Origin: Nodularia spumigena CCY9414
GTDB lineage: Bacteria; Cyanobacteriota; Cyanobacteriia; Cyanobacteriales; Nostocaceae
Reading direction: 5' to 3'
Assembly (NCBI RefSeq): GCF_000340565.2
Contig: NZ_CP007203.1
Location: 1,242,028 to 1,306,027, forward strand
Length of the DNA stretch: 64,000 nt
Positions 55,741-64,000 of the stretch are shown in pieces. The translations under genes were made by a program, and so were the position numbers. Under the pieces are notes generated by a model. It was not told the origin of the DNA and did not search any database. It saw only the letters and a list, made by a program, of their open reading frames with translations. The stretch's first letter is position 1, and each line of letters opens with the position of its first letter.

Positions 55741-57522
55741 TCAAACCCCAATAACCGCTTTTAAAACCCCTTCCGTCTCAGCTTCCAAAGCCAAAATATC
55801 CGCCGCAATATCAGCCAAACTCCGCAAAGGCTGAAACTTGTAAAAATATTTAGTAAAAGAAATCTCATAACCCCGTACCGTCTTCTCAAAATCTATCCAA
55901 GCATCAGGGACATGGGGTAAAACTTCCCTGTTAAAATACTCCTGAATATCTTCCTTTAAAGGCACATTCTCAGTATCGCGCAACTCAGAATCAGACTCAT
56001 AAACTACCCCCGCCTTCGTTTTCTTCTTAATTACAGCTTCCGCCGTTTCATCCTTTTCTGTAAAAGTATCATAAACCAACTTCAAATCCTTAGCCGCTAA
56101 CTTAAATCCTTCCGCCTTCAAAGCTTTTTCTAACTTCTGTTTAACCAAATTAAAATCTTGATAAACCTCATCCCCAAATAAATCCTTTAATATCCCCAAA
56201 ACCGGATATAATTTATCATCAGCTAAACTGCCAAACTGCTCTACTCGTTCTGGTGTGACTTGAAAACTTAACCTTAAAGGACGCTCCACAGTAATTTTAT
56301 GATAACCAAAATCTTGATTATCAAAAATCTTTGATTCTGCTGTTTCCTCAAACCTTAAAAACGTTTCCGTTATTTGCTGAATATTTTCAGGCGTTAACTC
56401 ACAATTCTTCTTACCTAAATTCTTTCTTAACTTGCCATACCATTCAGTACCATCAATTAATTGTACCTTGCCTCTACGCTTTTCCGGTTTCCGGTTAGAA
56501 AGCACCCAAATATAAGTAGCAATACCCGTGTTATAAAACATATTCAAAGGTAAACCCACAATACATTCTAACCAGTCATTTTCAATAATCCACCGCCGAA
56601 TATTACTTTCGCCGCTTCCCGCATCCCCAGTAAACAAAGCCGAACCATTATGAATAGAAGCAATACGGCTACCCAAAGGACTTTGATTTAGGGGTTTCAT
56701 TTTCCCCACCATATCCATTAAAAACAGCAATTGACCATCAGAAGAACGGGGAATTGCTGGTAATGTTTCTAATTGTCCCTGAAAGTTTTGCAGTTCAACC
56801 TGAAAGCGAGGATCTAAAACTTCTTTACCATCTAAAATATATTTTTGGTCAGATTTATAAGATTTACCATAAGGCGGATTTGATAACATAAAATCAAACC
56901 GCATTTCCCCAAAATCATCCGTCGCTAAAGTAGAACCAAACTTAATGTTTTCTGGGTCATTCCCCTTAATCATCATATCTGATTTACAAATAGCATAGGT
57001 TTCGCCGTTGACTTCTTTCCCATACAAATACACCTTAGACTGAGAATTAATTTCTCCTTCTGCTGCTTCGATAAAACCTTGAGATTCTGTCAGCATTCCC
57101 CCGGAACCGCAAGCCCCATCATAAACCGTAATTACTGGCGGAATTTCATCTTTAATGGGAATAAATAATAAATGAATCATCAACTTAATAACTTCGCGGG
57201 GGGTGAAGTGTTCCCCGGCTTCTTCGTTATTTTCTTCGTTAAACTTGCGGATTAATTCTTCAAATACATAACCCATTCCCAGGTTACTCAGCCCAGGTAA
57301 TGTCTCTCCCTTGCTGTCTACAATCTCATGGGGACTCAGGTTAATGTCTGTGGAAGTAAATTTCTCTAAAACATCGTGTAAAACATCAGCCTCCACCATG
57401 CGCCGAATTTGGTTACGCAGTTCAAATTTGCTGATAATTTCTTTAACGTTGTCGCTAAACCCATCCAAATAAGCTTTAAAATTTGCCTCTAAAATTTGGC
57501 GATTATTAGCAGCAGTTTTGAC
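55741..57522 (-). pseudogene. hsdM: hsdM, 3' fragment (type I DNA methylase) after the insertion
   Basis: About 590 residues of the modification subunit. The AdoMet motif is DGACGSGGMLTESQGF and the catalytic motif is LSNPPYGKSYKSDQ. The first readable codons beside the insertion are VKTAANNRQILEANFKAYLD. A TTG at 57466-57468 gives an open frame of 575 residues starting DGFSDNVKEII, so a shortened protein might still be made. The N-terminal helical part, needed for complex formation, is on the other side of the insertion (57905-58186). With the 382-bp insertion removed the two parts form one frame of 687 codons plus stop. Confidence 0.9.
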
Positions 57523-57904
57523 CGAAAAACGAGACGCAAGCCCCTGACTTTAGGCATGGGGAGAAGGCGGTAGGAACTTTTAAGTTCCGTCAAACGATTG
57601 CGTGGCTTTAGCCACAGTGTTAAAATAGATTAGCGAGAAAACAAGTAGGAATAACCTTCAGCGCCTTGAAATATCCTAGTACGGAGCAATCCCGGCAACG
57701 GACATATCCGACTCGATTCGGAATAGTTAAAGGGCAAATAAGGGCAGGATATGGAGCGTTCATCTTTAAAATATGAAGGACTCAGAAAGTATGCGCGAAT
57801 GAGAGCAAAAGCTCTTTGAGTGAGTAGAGGGATACTTGAATGTCCCGTTGTCGCCTTTTTCAGGTGGGCAAGAATCCCCCGGCTTTAGACGTGGGGAGGT
57901 TCAA
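57523..57904 (+). mobile_element. IS200/IS605-like non-autonomous element with structured, ncRNA-like interior
   Basis: 382 bp inside hsdM, without a protein frame. Left flank is TTGAC and the right end is TTCAA, like IS200/IS605 cleavage sites. Near each end is a 21-bp hairpin with 17 matching positions (57541-57561 CCCCTGACTTTAGGCATGGGG; 57876-57896 CCCCCGGCTTTAGACGTGGGG). Inside are further stems: GGAACTTTTAAGTTCC (57573), GTGGCTTTAGCCAC (57602) and AGAGCAAAAGCTCT (57802). The interior could be an omega-RNA/HEARO-type RNA as found with IscB or TnpB elements; that part is inference. Exact ends could shift by up to six bases without changing the hsdM frame. Confidence 0.8.
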
Positions 57905-58186
57905 TAATTTCTTTAATGTCCACTCAGAAACATTATAAAATACATAACCCGAAGCTTCTTGTAAACCCGACGGGTCAAGCACCTCAAATTTGGCTTCTTC
58001 CCGTTGAAAGCGCACCTCTTCCAGGACATCTGCTTTAGTTGATTCCAGCAAACAATCTAGCCGCCGCAAAACAAACATAGGCAGAATCACATCCCGGTAT
58101 TTGCCTCTAACGTAGACATCCCGCAGACAATCATCAGCAATTGACCAAATAAAGGAAACGATTTTGTTTTGCAGTGATAAATCCAT
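57905..58186 (-). pseudogene. hsdM: hsdM, 5' fragment before the insertion
   Basis: The first ~94 residues of the type I modification subunit (SFIWSIADDCLRDVYVRGKY, then VILPMFVLRRLDCLLESTKA), ending WTLKKL at the insertion. The frame then runs into the element (open to 57860) and adds foreign residues TSKAGGFLPT from its right-end hairpin. The N-terminal HsdM_N fold is thus separated from the methylase core. ATG is at 58186. Confidence 0.88.
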
Positions 58187-58485
58187 CTAGGGTGAGGTTG
58201 TATAGGGAAAAACCATTATATATTGTATGACTTTTTACCGCTTTTTTCTCATCTGGACTTTTCACGTTATGTGGAAAACCTAACCCCCTAACCCCCTTCC
58301 CTACCAGGGAAGGGGGAAAATTTAAAGCCTCTCTCCTTGCAGGGGAGAGGTTTGGAGAGGGGTTTTACACATAACGAGTAGAAGGCGGGCAAGATGCCCA
58401 CCCCACAAGAGTTTAATCTAATTGAAATATGCAAACTCGATGTTTTTCAGCGTTGATCACTGATAACTGTTCACTGTTCACTGAT
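58187..58485. other. Intergenic region with hairpin repeats
   Basis: Contains CCCTTCCCTACCAGGGAAGGG (58295-58315), CTCTCTCCTTGCAGGGGAGAG (58328-58348) and GGCGGGCAAGATGCCCACCCC (58383-58403). The last also occurs at 46629. It separates glyA (upstream) from hsdM on the same strand and may stop glyA transcripts. Confidence 0.6.
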
Positions 58486-59769
58486 TTAAGCTAAGGCTGG
58501 TACGGGAATTTGGAGATGTGGGTACAAGGGGAAGCGATCGCACAATGCCGCTACCCGTTGCCGACAATCTTGTGCTACTGTCTCAGAATCAGGCGACAGC
58601 AGTCTGTCAGCGATAATATTCCCAATCTCGGTAAATTCTGTTACACCCATGCCCCGTGTCGTCATGGCTGGAGAACCTAACCTCAAACCACTGGTAACAA
58701 ATGGTGATTGCGGATCAAAGGGAACTGTATTTTTGTTAGCGGTAATATTCACTCCACTCACCAGTTGATCGGCTTGCTTTCCGGTAAGTCCAATGTTCTG
58801 TAAATCTACTAACATCAAATGATTGTCTGTACCATTTGACACCAGCTTTAAACCACGGTTTTGCAGTTGACTTGCCAAAGCACGAGCATTTTCAATTACT
58901 TGCGCTGAATAGTCTTTAAAATCTGGCTTCAGTGCTTCTCCAAAAGCCACTGCTTTCCCGGCAATTACGTGTTCTAAGGGACCGCCTTGAGTGCCAGGGA
59001 AAACGGATTTATCGAACTTTTTACCTAATTCGGCATCGCGGGTCAAAATCAACCCACCACGAGGGCCACGGAGGGTTTTATGAGTTGTGGTGGTGACGAC
59101 ATCACAGTAAGGAAGGGGGTTAGGATGCAGACCGCTAGCCACTAAACCAGCGATATGGGCAATATCCGCCAGCAAGTAAGCGCCGATTTCATCAGCAATA
59201 CTACGGAACTTTTCAAAATCAATTACACGAGGATAAGCAGAATATCCACAAATTAAGAGCTTGGGACGCTCCCTCAGCGCCTGCTCCCGAATTTGTTCGT
59301 AGTCTAGCTGTTCTGTTTCTTTGCTGACACCGTAATGGCAAACTTGGAACCATTTACCCGAAACATTTACAGGTGAACCGTGGGTGAGGTGTCCGCCATG
59401 TGACAAATCCATCCCCATGATTTTGTCACCGGGTTGCAGTAATGTCAGGAAAACTGCAAAATTTGCCTGAGCGCCGGAATGGGGTTGAACATTCGCATGA
59501 GCTGCACCAAATAGCTGTTTAGCTCGGTCGATGGCGATTTGCTCGATTTGATCGACAAATTCACAACCGCCATAGTAACGTTTACCTGGTAATCCTTCGG
59601 CGTATTTATTGGTTAATGCGGAACCTTGGGCTGCTAGGACAGCAGCTGAGGTAAAGTTTTCACTAGCAATTAACTCTAGGTGGTCGCGTTGACGCTGTAG
59701 TTCTTGGTTAATTAACTCCGCGATCGCGGGATCGGAGTTCGCCAAAAATTCGGAATTCGTTCTAGTCAC
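58486..59769 (-). CDS. glyA: Serine hydroxymethyltransferase
   Basis: A 427-residue PLP enzyme converting serine and tetrahydrofolate to glycine and methylene-THF; also part of photorespiration in cyanobacteria. Marks: [40 protein letters not shown], the PLP-lysine motif [20 protein letters not shown] and [20 protein letters not shown]. Full length and intact. It is a single gene. Confidence 0.98.
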   Translation of the reverse strand: MTRTNSEFLANSDPAIAELINQELQRQRDHLELIASENFTSAAVLAAQGSALTNKYAEGLPGKRYYGGCEFVDQIEQIAIDRAKQLFGAAHANVQPHSGAQANFAVFLTLLQPGDKIMGMDLSHGGHLTHGSPVNVSGKWFQVCHYGVSKETEQLDYEQIREQALRERPKLLICGYSAYPRVIDFEKFRSIADEIGAYLLADIAHIAGLVASGLHPNPLPYCDVVTTTTHKTLRGPRGGLILTRDAELGKKFDKSVFPGTQGGPLEHVIAGKAVAFGEALKPDFKDYSAQVIENARALASQLQNRGLKLVSNGTDNHLMLVDLQNIGLTGKQADQLVSGVNITANKNTVPFDPQSPFVTSGLRLGSPAMTTRGMGVTEFTEIGNIIADRLLSPDSETVAQDCRQRVAALCDRFPLYPHLQIPVPALA

Positions 59770-60165
59770 TTACATTTATCCTTGGTGAAAATTTGCACAA
59801 CTGTCAATAGGGGCTGGTATAGCAGCTCCGTCAAAAGTTTTTCACTGCTGACTACTAACGTTGTCAAGTTTTTTCCTGAATCTTAAATTTTACACTTTGA
59901 TTGGATACTGTGGCATATCTCTACTCAAAGCGAGAGTCTGTGTTTTTGTATGATTTGTTACGAAAAATGCCATATTTTCGATACAGAACATAAAATAAAT
60001 GAAAGTTTACTAGGGATTTTTTCTAACTACCCTCGTATTTACCTACAGCATCTGAAGAAGCTCGCTGGAATTTAGGCGATCGCTGACCATAATCACTTTA
60101 ATGCGGCTTCAGGCGCAATTTTAAAACCTATAAAGATAGTAATCAAAATTTACAGGAGGGATGGG
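59770..60165. other. Intergenic region, divergent promoters
   Basis: AT-rich, with one GGCGATCGCT palindrome copy near 60074. Upstream of both glyA (minus) and the small gene at 60166 (plus). No repeat, RNA motif or open frame of note was seen. Confidence 0.4.
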
Positions 60166-60363
60166 ATGTTAGTCATTTTAATGGATAATCAAATCCTTGC
60201 TCCCACGCAAGTTTGCCAATCTTGTTTACTTGCTGACGGTAGCGGTCAACCCCGTTGGCGTGGGGGTCAACTGCGATGCGGTCAAGCAATTCGCCAACTA
60301 ACTGCACAGCAGCCAGCGCAGTATCAATGTCTGATGGGTTTCCGAATTGCCGATATAGAATAA
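60166..60363 (+). CDS. Small four-cysteine (zinc-ribbon-like) protein
   Basis: A 65-residue protein with two visible cysteine groups: APTQVCQSCLLADGSGQPRW (CxxC), then GGQLRCGQAIRQ and YQCLMGFRIADIE. The four cysteines could bind zinc. I recall similar small proteins in Nostocales without a named family. GGAGGG at 60155-60160 suits the ATG at 60166 (another ATG at 60181 would give MDNQIL). It precedes the Tic20-like gene by 80 bp on the same strand. Confidence 0.65.
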   Translation: MLVILMDNQILAPTQVCQSCLLADGSGQPRWRGGQLRCGQAIRQLTAQQPAQYQCLMGFRIADIE

Positions 60364-60443
60364 TCGGATTTGTCAGCAAGATAAAGCAACTGCGTTATCC
60401 TAGGCTCAAGAAGTCTTACATTTTAGCCATAGGAGAACGCACA

Positions 60444-60920
60444 ATGACTTGGCGCGGGTCTACAACGGTTTCCGACCGGATTTTTGCTTGTTTACCTTAT
60501 TTGCTACCCCTGATTGAAGGCCTAGCCTTTGGTAGATATTTGTTTGCACAGTTTCCATTACTAGCGTTGCTGTTTCTCCCTTTGAGTCCCATACAGGGAA
60601 TTTATGCCAGTATCCCTTTTGCCAGCCTGATTATTTTCTTTGCCTTATTATTTTTAGTGGTGAGAAACGAAAAAATTAGTCACTTCATTCGTTTCAACAC
60701 TATGCAGGCTATTCTTTTGGACATTGCTTTATTTTTGTGTTTCATAGTGCTGGAAGTTTTAGGTTCAATTCCTGGTGTTGACTTTGCTTTAGAAACCATC
60801 TCCAACACCATTTTTATCGGCATAGTGGCAGCAGTGGTATATTCTGTTGCTCAATCTCTGTTTGGGCGTTATGCAGAAATTCCGGCAATTTCAGATGCAG
60901 TACATATGCAAGTGCGCTAA
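60444..60920 (+). CDS. Tic20 family membrane protein
   Basis: A 158-residue protein with four membrane helices matching cyanobacterial Tic20 homologues (TVSDRIFACLPYLLPLIEGL, then HFIRFNTMQAILLDIALFLC, then FALETISNTIFIGIVAAVVY). In plastids Tic20 is a core part of the inner-envelope protein channel; the bacterial function is not settled. The ATG at 60444 is used because TAGGAGA precedes it; upstream in-frame residues back to 60255 do not look like protein of this family. Confidence 0.9.
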   Translation: MTWRGSTTVSDRIFACLPYLLPLIEGLAFGRYLFAQFPLLALLFLPLSPIQGIYASIPFASLIIFFALLFLVVRNEKISHFIRFNTMQAILLDIALFLCFIVLEVLGSIPGVDFALETISNTIFIGIVAAVVYSVAQSLFGRYAEIPAISDAVHMQVR

Positions 60921-60923
60921 GAG

Positions 60924-61697
60924 TTAACGCCTAGTTACTTTGTTTTCTAGGCGACCAATGCCTTCAATTTCGATCCGGATGCGATCGCCTATGTGTAACT
61001 GCCCAACACCCAATGGTGTACCAGTTAGCACCACGTCTCCTGGTAGTAGTGTCATCACCTGACTAATGTAGGACACTAGCACATCAGGGGGAAACACCAT
61101 CTGATCAATACAGGCAGATTGCACAGGGATAGGATCGTCATTCAAAAAGGTCTGTAATCTCGCCCCAGGATTCAATTCTCGGACAATCCAAGGGCCTAAA
61201 GGACAAAAAGTATCAAAACCTTTGGCGCGAGTCCATTGGCTATCTTTTTGTTGTAAATCCCGCGCCGTGACATCGTTAGCGATGGTATAGCCCCAAATTT
61301 TGGTTTGGGCTTCCTCTATTGTGCAGTCACAAGTGCGATCGCCAATCACCAGTGCTAACTCACCTTCGTAATCTACCCGTTGCGACTGGGGCGGATACTT
61401 AATTTCTGTTTCCGTGGGAATGATTGATGTCGGCGGCTTGAGAAATATTAATGGTTCAGTTGGTACTGTAGTTCCCATTTCTTGAGCATGATCTGCATAA
61501 TTCTTACCCACCGCCACAACTTTTGAGGGCGCACAGGGGGTAAGAATTTGGTAATTGTCGGCTTCTAGAATTAAATCTGTGGGTTGCCCTTGTAACCAAG
61601 GTGGAGCATCTAGCACCTGCACATTCAGGGATAGTTGTAGCAATCCATAGTAAATCTTGCCTTCTAGATTTTGAACTCGCACATAGCGCTGCGCCAT
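60924..61697 (-). CDS. Fumarylacetoacetate hydrolase family protein
   Basis: A 257-residue FAH-fold enzyme. Metal-binding acidic residues are in RVDYEGELALVIG, with the family stretches VVAVGKNYADHAQEMGT, PTSIIPTETEIKYP, GYTIANDVTARDLQQKDSQW and GDVVLTGTPLGVGQL. Relatives act on beta-diketo acids (acylpyruvate hydrolase, oxaloacetate decarboxylase) or ureidoglycolate. The substrate here is open. It converges with the Tic20-like gene, with three bases between the stops. Confidence 0.9.
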   Translation of the reverse strand: MAQRYVRVQNLEGKIYYGLLQLSLNVQVLDAPPWLQGQPTDLILEADNYQILTPCAPSKVVAVGKNYADHAQEMGTTVPTEPLIFLKPPTSIIPTETEIKYPPQSQRVDYEGELALVIGDRTCDCTIEEAQTKIWGYTIANDVTARDLQQKDSQWTRAKGFDTFCPLGPWIVRELNPGARLQTFLNDDPIPVQSACIDQMVFPPDVLVSYISQVMTLLPGDVVLTGTPLGVGQLHIGDRIRIEIEGIGRLENKVTRR

Positions 61698-62024
61698 AAC
61701 CTTGATGATTATCCTTTTGTCTGCGATTAAAAGCTGTTAGCGGGTAGCTATCTTTAGTCTGTGGTAGGCCTGAGCCTCAGACTGATAACTACAGTCTCAA
61801 TTTGGGAAGTATACCTGTACTACCCCTTTAGCTCAGTAGATAGCTTCAAAGGCAGCTTTTTGTTAAAGAGGCGAATTTTGCGGATTTAGCTGATGATTTA
61901 AATTGAAAACTGGTAAGATTATAGTTCCTTGTTGCTTAGATGTTGATTATTCATAGTATTTTTTATAATACTTCCGTATAAAATCACATCAGCAGCCCCT
62001 TCGTCCATAAGGTGACTTAAAATC
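61698..62024. other. Intergenic region upstream of rpsF
   Basis: Includes CCCTTTAGCTCAGTAGATAGC at 61825-61845, which looks like the start of a tRNA but has no anticodon or T-arm after it. The rest is the leader of rpsF and the promoter of the FAH-family gene. No riboswitch or ribosomal-protein leader structure was recognised. Confidence 0.4.
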
Positions 62025-62366
62025 ATGTCCACAGTTTACGAAACAATTTACATTCTGCGTCCTGATCTAGGAGAAGAACAGGTAGAGCAAGCAATTGCTA
62101 AATATCAGGGACTGCTGACTGAACAAGGCGCTGAAAATATCGAAATTCAAAATCGTGGTAAACGTCGCCTGGCTTATGAAATTAAAAAGCATCGGGATGG
62201 CATCTACGTTCAAATGAACTACACTGGCCCAGGAACTGCGATCGCTCCTATGGAACGTGCTATGCGTTTGAGCGAAGAAGTAATTCGCTACTTAACTATT
62301 AAGCAGGATATACCAGAAGCAACAGTAGAAGAAGAAGCAGAAGAAACAGTCGCTGTTTCTGCCTAA
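62025..62366 (+). CDS. rpsF: 30S ribosomal protein S6
   Basis: A 113-residue S6 of the small ribosomal subunit. Typical stretches are [40 protein letters not shown] and [12 protein letters not shown]. The acidic C-terminal extension ([16 protein letters not shown]) is like other cyanobacterial S6 proteins. No rpsR or ssb follows, so it is separated from its usual bacterial partners. Confidence 0.97.
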   Translation: MSTVYETIYILRPDLGEEQVEQAIAKYQGLLTEQGAENIEIQNRGKRRLAYEIKKHRDGIYVQMNYTGPGTAIAPMERAMRLSEEVIRYLTIKQDIPEATVEEEAEETVAVSA

Positions 62367-62386
62367 AAAAAACTTCTGAGTCAGCA

Positions 62387-62423
62387 AGACTGAGTGTTGA
62401 GTTTTTCCAACTCAGTACTCAGT
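62387..62423 (+). terminator. Hairpin after rpsF
   Basis: GACTGAGTGTTGAGTT pairs with AACTCAGTACTCAGTC with two mismatches. It starts 20 bp after the rpsF stop. There is no clear T-run after it on the plus strand, so it is a probable but not certain terminator. Confidence 0.5.
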
Positions 62424-62576
62424 CATCAAAACCGTAAATCTCCAAAAATTTTTACCATTTGCTTATTTCTGGGTTGAGTTGGGAATGCTAAATTAACAAG
62501 TACCTGCTAAAGGCAGTACCATCGCAGTTATACCTAAGATTAGACAAGCATTCGTCAATGGGAGCTGTAAGCCACT

Positions 62577-63143
62577 GTGAGCCAAACTGACACACCCAAC
62601 ATCCAAGCGCTCTCTACCGAAGTATCGCAGCTGCGCCAAGAGTTGCAGCTTCGCGATCAATTAGTGCAGCAGCTATCTCAAGAACTCTTCCGGCTGGTAA
62701 AGGGTAATACTAACTTTATGCCCCAGCAGCGCTCTCAACCTGAATTTGATCCGAGTCACTTACAAGCATTGCAAGAACAATTGCAAGCAGTTGAGCAGCA
62801 GGTAACTTTCTACCAAGAACAAATTACCACTCGTGATACCGAAATTTACCAACTGCGGCAGTCAGTTCAAGAACTAACAGATCGCAGTCGGATGTTAGAG
62901 CAAGTTGTACAAGAATTACCGCAAATTTACCGTCGTAAGTTCGAGGAGCGTATGGCTCCAGTTAGAGAAAAAGTGGCAACATTACAACGAGAAAACCGCA
63001 AATTGCAGGCAGAACTGCAAAGTGTAAGTTATCGTTTGGCCATAAAAACCCGCACAGCGAGTCACAGTGGTATTGATTTACCGAATTTTGCCCGCCCAGA
63101 AGAATCTGACCGAAAAAATGGGATACAAGCCCCGTCTTTTTAA
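62577..63143 (+). CDS. Coiled-coil protein of unknown function
   Basis: A 188-residue protein that is almost all heptad-repeat coiled coil (TEVSQLRQELQLRDQLVQQL, then QLRQSVQELTDRSRMLEQVV, then EKVATLQRENRKLQAEL). No enzyme motif. GTG is the start (GTGAGCCAAACTGAC). The last ~10 residues (SDRKNGIQAPSF) lie in sequence matching the GATACAAGCCCC end relic of an IS605-type element at 63119, so the native C-terminus may have been replaced. Function unknown; a scaffold or cell-structure role is possible. Confidence 0.75.
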   Translation: MSQTDTPNIQALSTEVSQLRQELQLRDQLVQQLSQELFRLVKGNTNFMPQQRSQPEFDPSHLQALQEQLQAVEQQVTFYQEQITTRDTEIYQLRQSVQELTDRSRMLEQVVQELPQIYRRKFEERMAPVREKVATLQRENRKLQAELQSVSYRLAIKTRTASHSGIDLPNFARPEESDRKNGIQAPSF

Positions 63144-63150
63144 GATGGCT
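63117..63150. mobile_element. Relic end of an IS605-type element
   Basis: TGGGATACAAGCCCCGTCTT followed by a short hairpin (GTCTTTTTAAGAT). It closely matches GGGTATCAAGCCCCG at 25329. It lies between the coiled-coil gene end and the tnpB right end and may be from an older insertion. Confidence 0.45.
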
Positions 63151-63291
63151 TTCTGGTAAAATTAAAATAAGTATAGTCGCCATAGGGCATTGGGAGACTT
63201 TAAACGAACGTCGAGGGATGGTAAGACTATTTTTATAGGACAACCCAATGAAGCGTTAAGGAATCCTCTCTCCTTCAGAAAGAGGAGGTAT

Positions 63292-63325
63292 TTGATACTC
63301 CCCAGCCCTAAAGGGACGGGGATTC
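63292..63325 (-). mobile_element. Right end of the tnpB-carrying IS605-type element
   Basis: On the minus strand: AAGAATCCCCGTCCCTTTAG, GGCTGGGGAGTATCAA. The stem CCCCGTCCC / GGGCTGGGG folds around TTTA. The element ends with TCAA (63292-63295), the same ending as the one inside hsdM. It overlaps the last codons of tnpB, the place where TnpB guide RNAs are made in studied elements. Confidence 0.7.
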
Positions 63326-64000
63326 TTGAAGAGTCCACAAACGGATCTTCAAAGGCGCTATCAATTCGCCGCTACTGATTCCACTGAGATTAAATCCCAG
63401 TTTTACCGCTACTTTTCTTAAAATATTGGCAGCCCCATTCGCATCTGCATTTATTTTTAGTCCGCTAGAAGCCTGATACAAACCACGACTAACTCTTCTT
63501 CCTGACGCTTTCCACCCTTCTGGTTTGGAACCAAATACAGGTAGAAAATCGCCATCAACGTAGGATGCTTTAGAAGTGTAAGATTCTTCCGTTTCTATAA
63601 ACTTGATGCCATATTGCTTACATAATTGGGCAATACGGTCTTTTAATCGTGCAGTAGGTATTTGGACAAATTTCTGATTAGTTTTTGAACCCAGATTTAT
63701 CTCTTGTCTGTGTCCTTTGTTCCAACCAAATACAATACTACCAATCTGAAATTCTAAACAATGGTTGACTACAATTCTTGCTGCTTTATTTACTGCATCT
63801 CTAACTTGTCTGTTACGTTTCTCGGTTATACCACCTAATTGTTTACTCCAGAATCCTTGGGGTTGATTCTTTTTAAGGACTGATACCCGTTTGTTGTACC
63901 ATTGATTTAAGCTTTTGAGGTGCAATCCATCAACAATAAAGCTAGTGGCTGTATTACTTACACAAGTTAGCCAATTGTTTAAGCCTGGATCTATACCTAG
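63308..64000 (-). CDS. tnpB: RNA-guided endonuclease / transposase accessory protein TnpB (5' end outside window)
   Basis: Last ~230 residues of a TnpB (OrfB, Cas12-related). The frame is open to the window edge; the first visible residues LGIDPGLNNWLTCV are the RuvC-I motif with its Asp. The RuvC-II region lies near FIETEESYTSKASYVDG (Glu). The last motif is NADANGAANILRKVAVKLG (third Asp). The zinc-ribbon cysteines usual between RuvC-II and RuvC-III are absent: ASYVDGDFLPVFGSKPEG shows no CxxC. That is seen in some TnpB lineages and may affect activity. The N-terminal part and any tnpA lie outside the window. Confidence 0.9.
   Translation of the reverse strand, partial: LGIDPGLNNWLTCVSNTATSFIVDGLHLKSLNQWYNKRVSVLKKNQPQGFWSKQLGGITEKRNRQVRDAVNKAARIVVNHCLEFQIGSIVFGWNKGHRQEINLGSKTNQKFVQIPTARLKDRIAQLCKQYGIKFIETEESYTSKASYVDGDFLPVFGSKPEGWKASGRRVSRGLYQASSGLKINADANGAANILRKVAVKLGFNLSGISSGELIAPLKIRLWTLQESPSL

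Noticed and set aside
60173..60379. 68-codon minus-strand frame
   Set aside because: Antisense to the four-cysteine gene, which has the better ribosome site and pattern.
61825..61900. tRNA-like start CCTTTAGCTCAGTAGATAGC
   Set aside because: No anticodon arm, no T-arm and no matching acceptor end downstream.

Overview
The window is a piece of a cyanobacterial chromosome, most likely from a filamentous heterocyst-forming (Nostocales) species. The palindrome GCGATCGC and its core are frequent. Genes typical of cyanobacteria and plastids are present (ycf33, ndhL, a Tic20-like gene, DUF4327 and DUF3007 genes, a HetZ-family gene, a cyanobacterial bacteriophytochrome). A tRNA-Leu(UAA) gene carries the cyanobacterial group I intron. 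Intergenic regions are full of short tandem heptamer-type repeats, GC-rich hairpins and small inverted-repeat elements. Identifications come from reading translated sequence and recalling families; no database search was possible.

Layout. 1-6 kb: 3' part of a fused molybdate permease/ATPase gene (modBC), a methyltransferase gene broken by one in-frame stop, an Rpn-type nuclease gene, an XRE regulator with a periplasmic-binding-protein-like domain, and a HAD hydrolase. 6-12 kb: a 1-kb gap with a possible 40-codon gene, glgX, an alpha/beta hydrolase, and a 4-Cys kinase-like membrane protein that has lost its catalytic lobe. 12-17.5 kb: a light-sensing set on the minus strand, biliverdin-type phytochrome kinase, then a single-domain response regulator, then a REC-multi-PAS hybrid kinase, spaced by only a few bases. 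17.9-29.4 kb: cation efflux, small conserved cyanobacterial genes, rbfA, ycf33, an adenine methylase facing a PD-(D/E)XK nuclease-like gene, a HetZ-family gene, a Sua5/YrdC gene, larC and two lipoproteins. 29.6-36.4 kb: a membrane flippase-like gene, two AAA-like NTPase genes separated by mobile repeats, tRNA-Leu with intron, ndhL-DUF3007-trpA and a coiled-coil membrane protein. 36.5-49.7 kb: Ser/Thr kinase, protein mannosyltransferase, SbmA/YddA-like ABC transporter, a double-glycine leader peptide gene, ppsA, a TerB-like protein and cinA.

49.7-58.2 kb is a type I restriction-modification locus on the minus strand (hsdM, hsdS, a toxin-antitoxin pair, hsdR). It is preceded by a threefold 204-bp tandem repeat. 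hsdM is split by an insertion of about 382 bp with the ends of an IS200/IS605-like element and several internal hairpins; removing it in silico restores one reading frame of 687 codons. 58.5-64 kb returns to housekeeping genes (glyA, a Tic20-like gene, FAH-family hydrolase, rpsF, a coiled-coil protein) and ends inside a tnpB gene that leaves the window.

The strongest points for a second look are the structured IS605-like element in hsdM, the tnpB right end with its adjacent guide-like sequence, the two AAA-like genes separated by a 91-bp mobile repeat that also occurs at 10.5 kb, the double-glycine peptide gene, and the kinase-like gene without catalytic residues.
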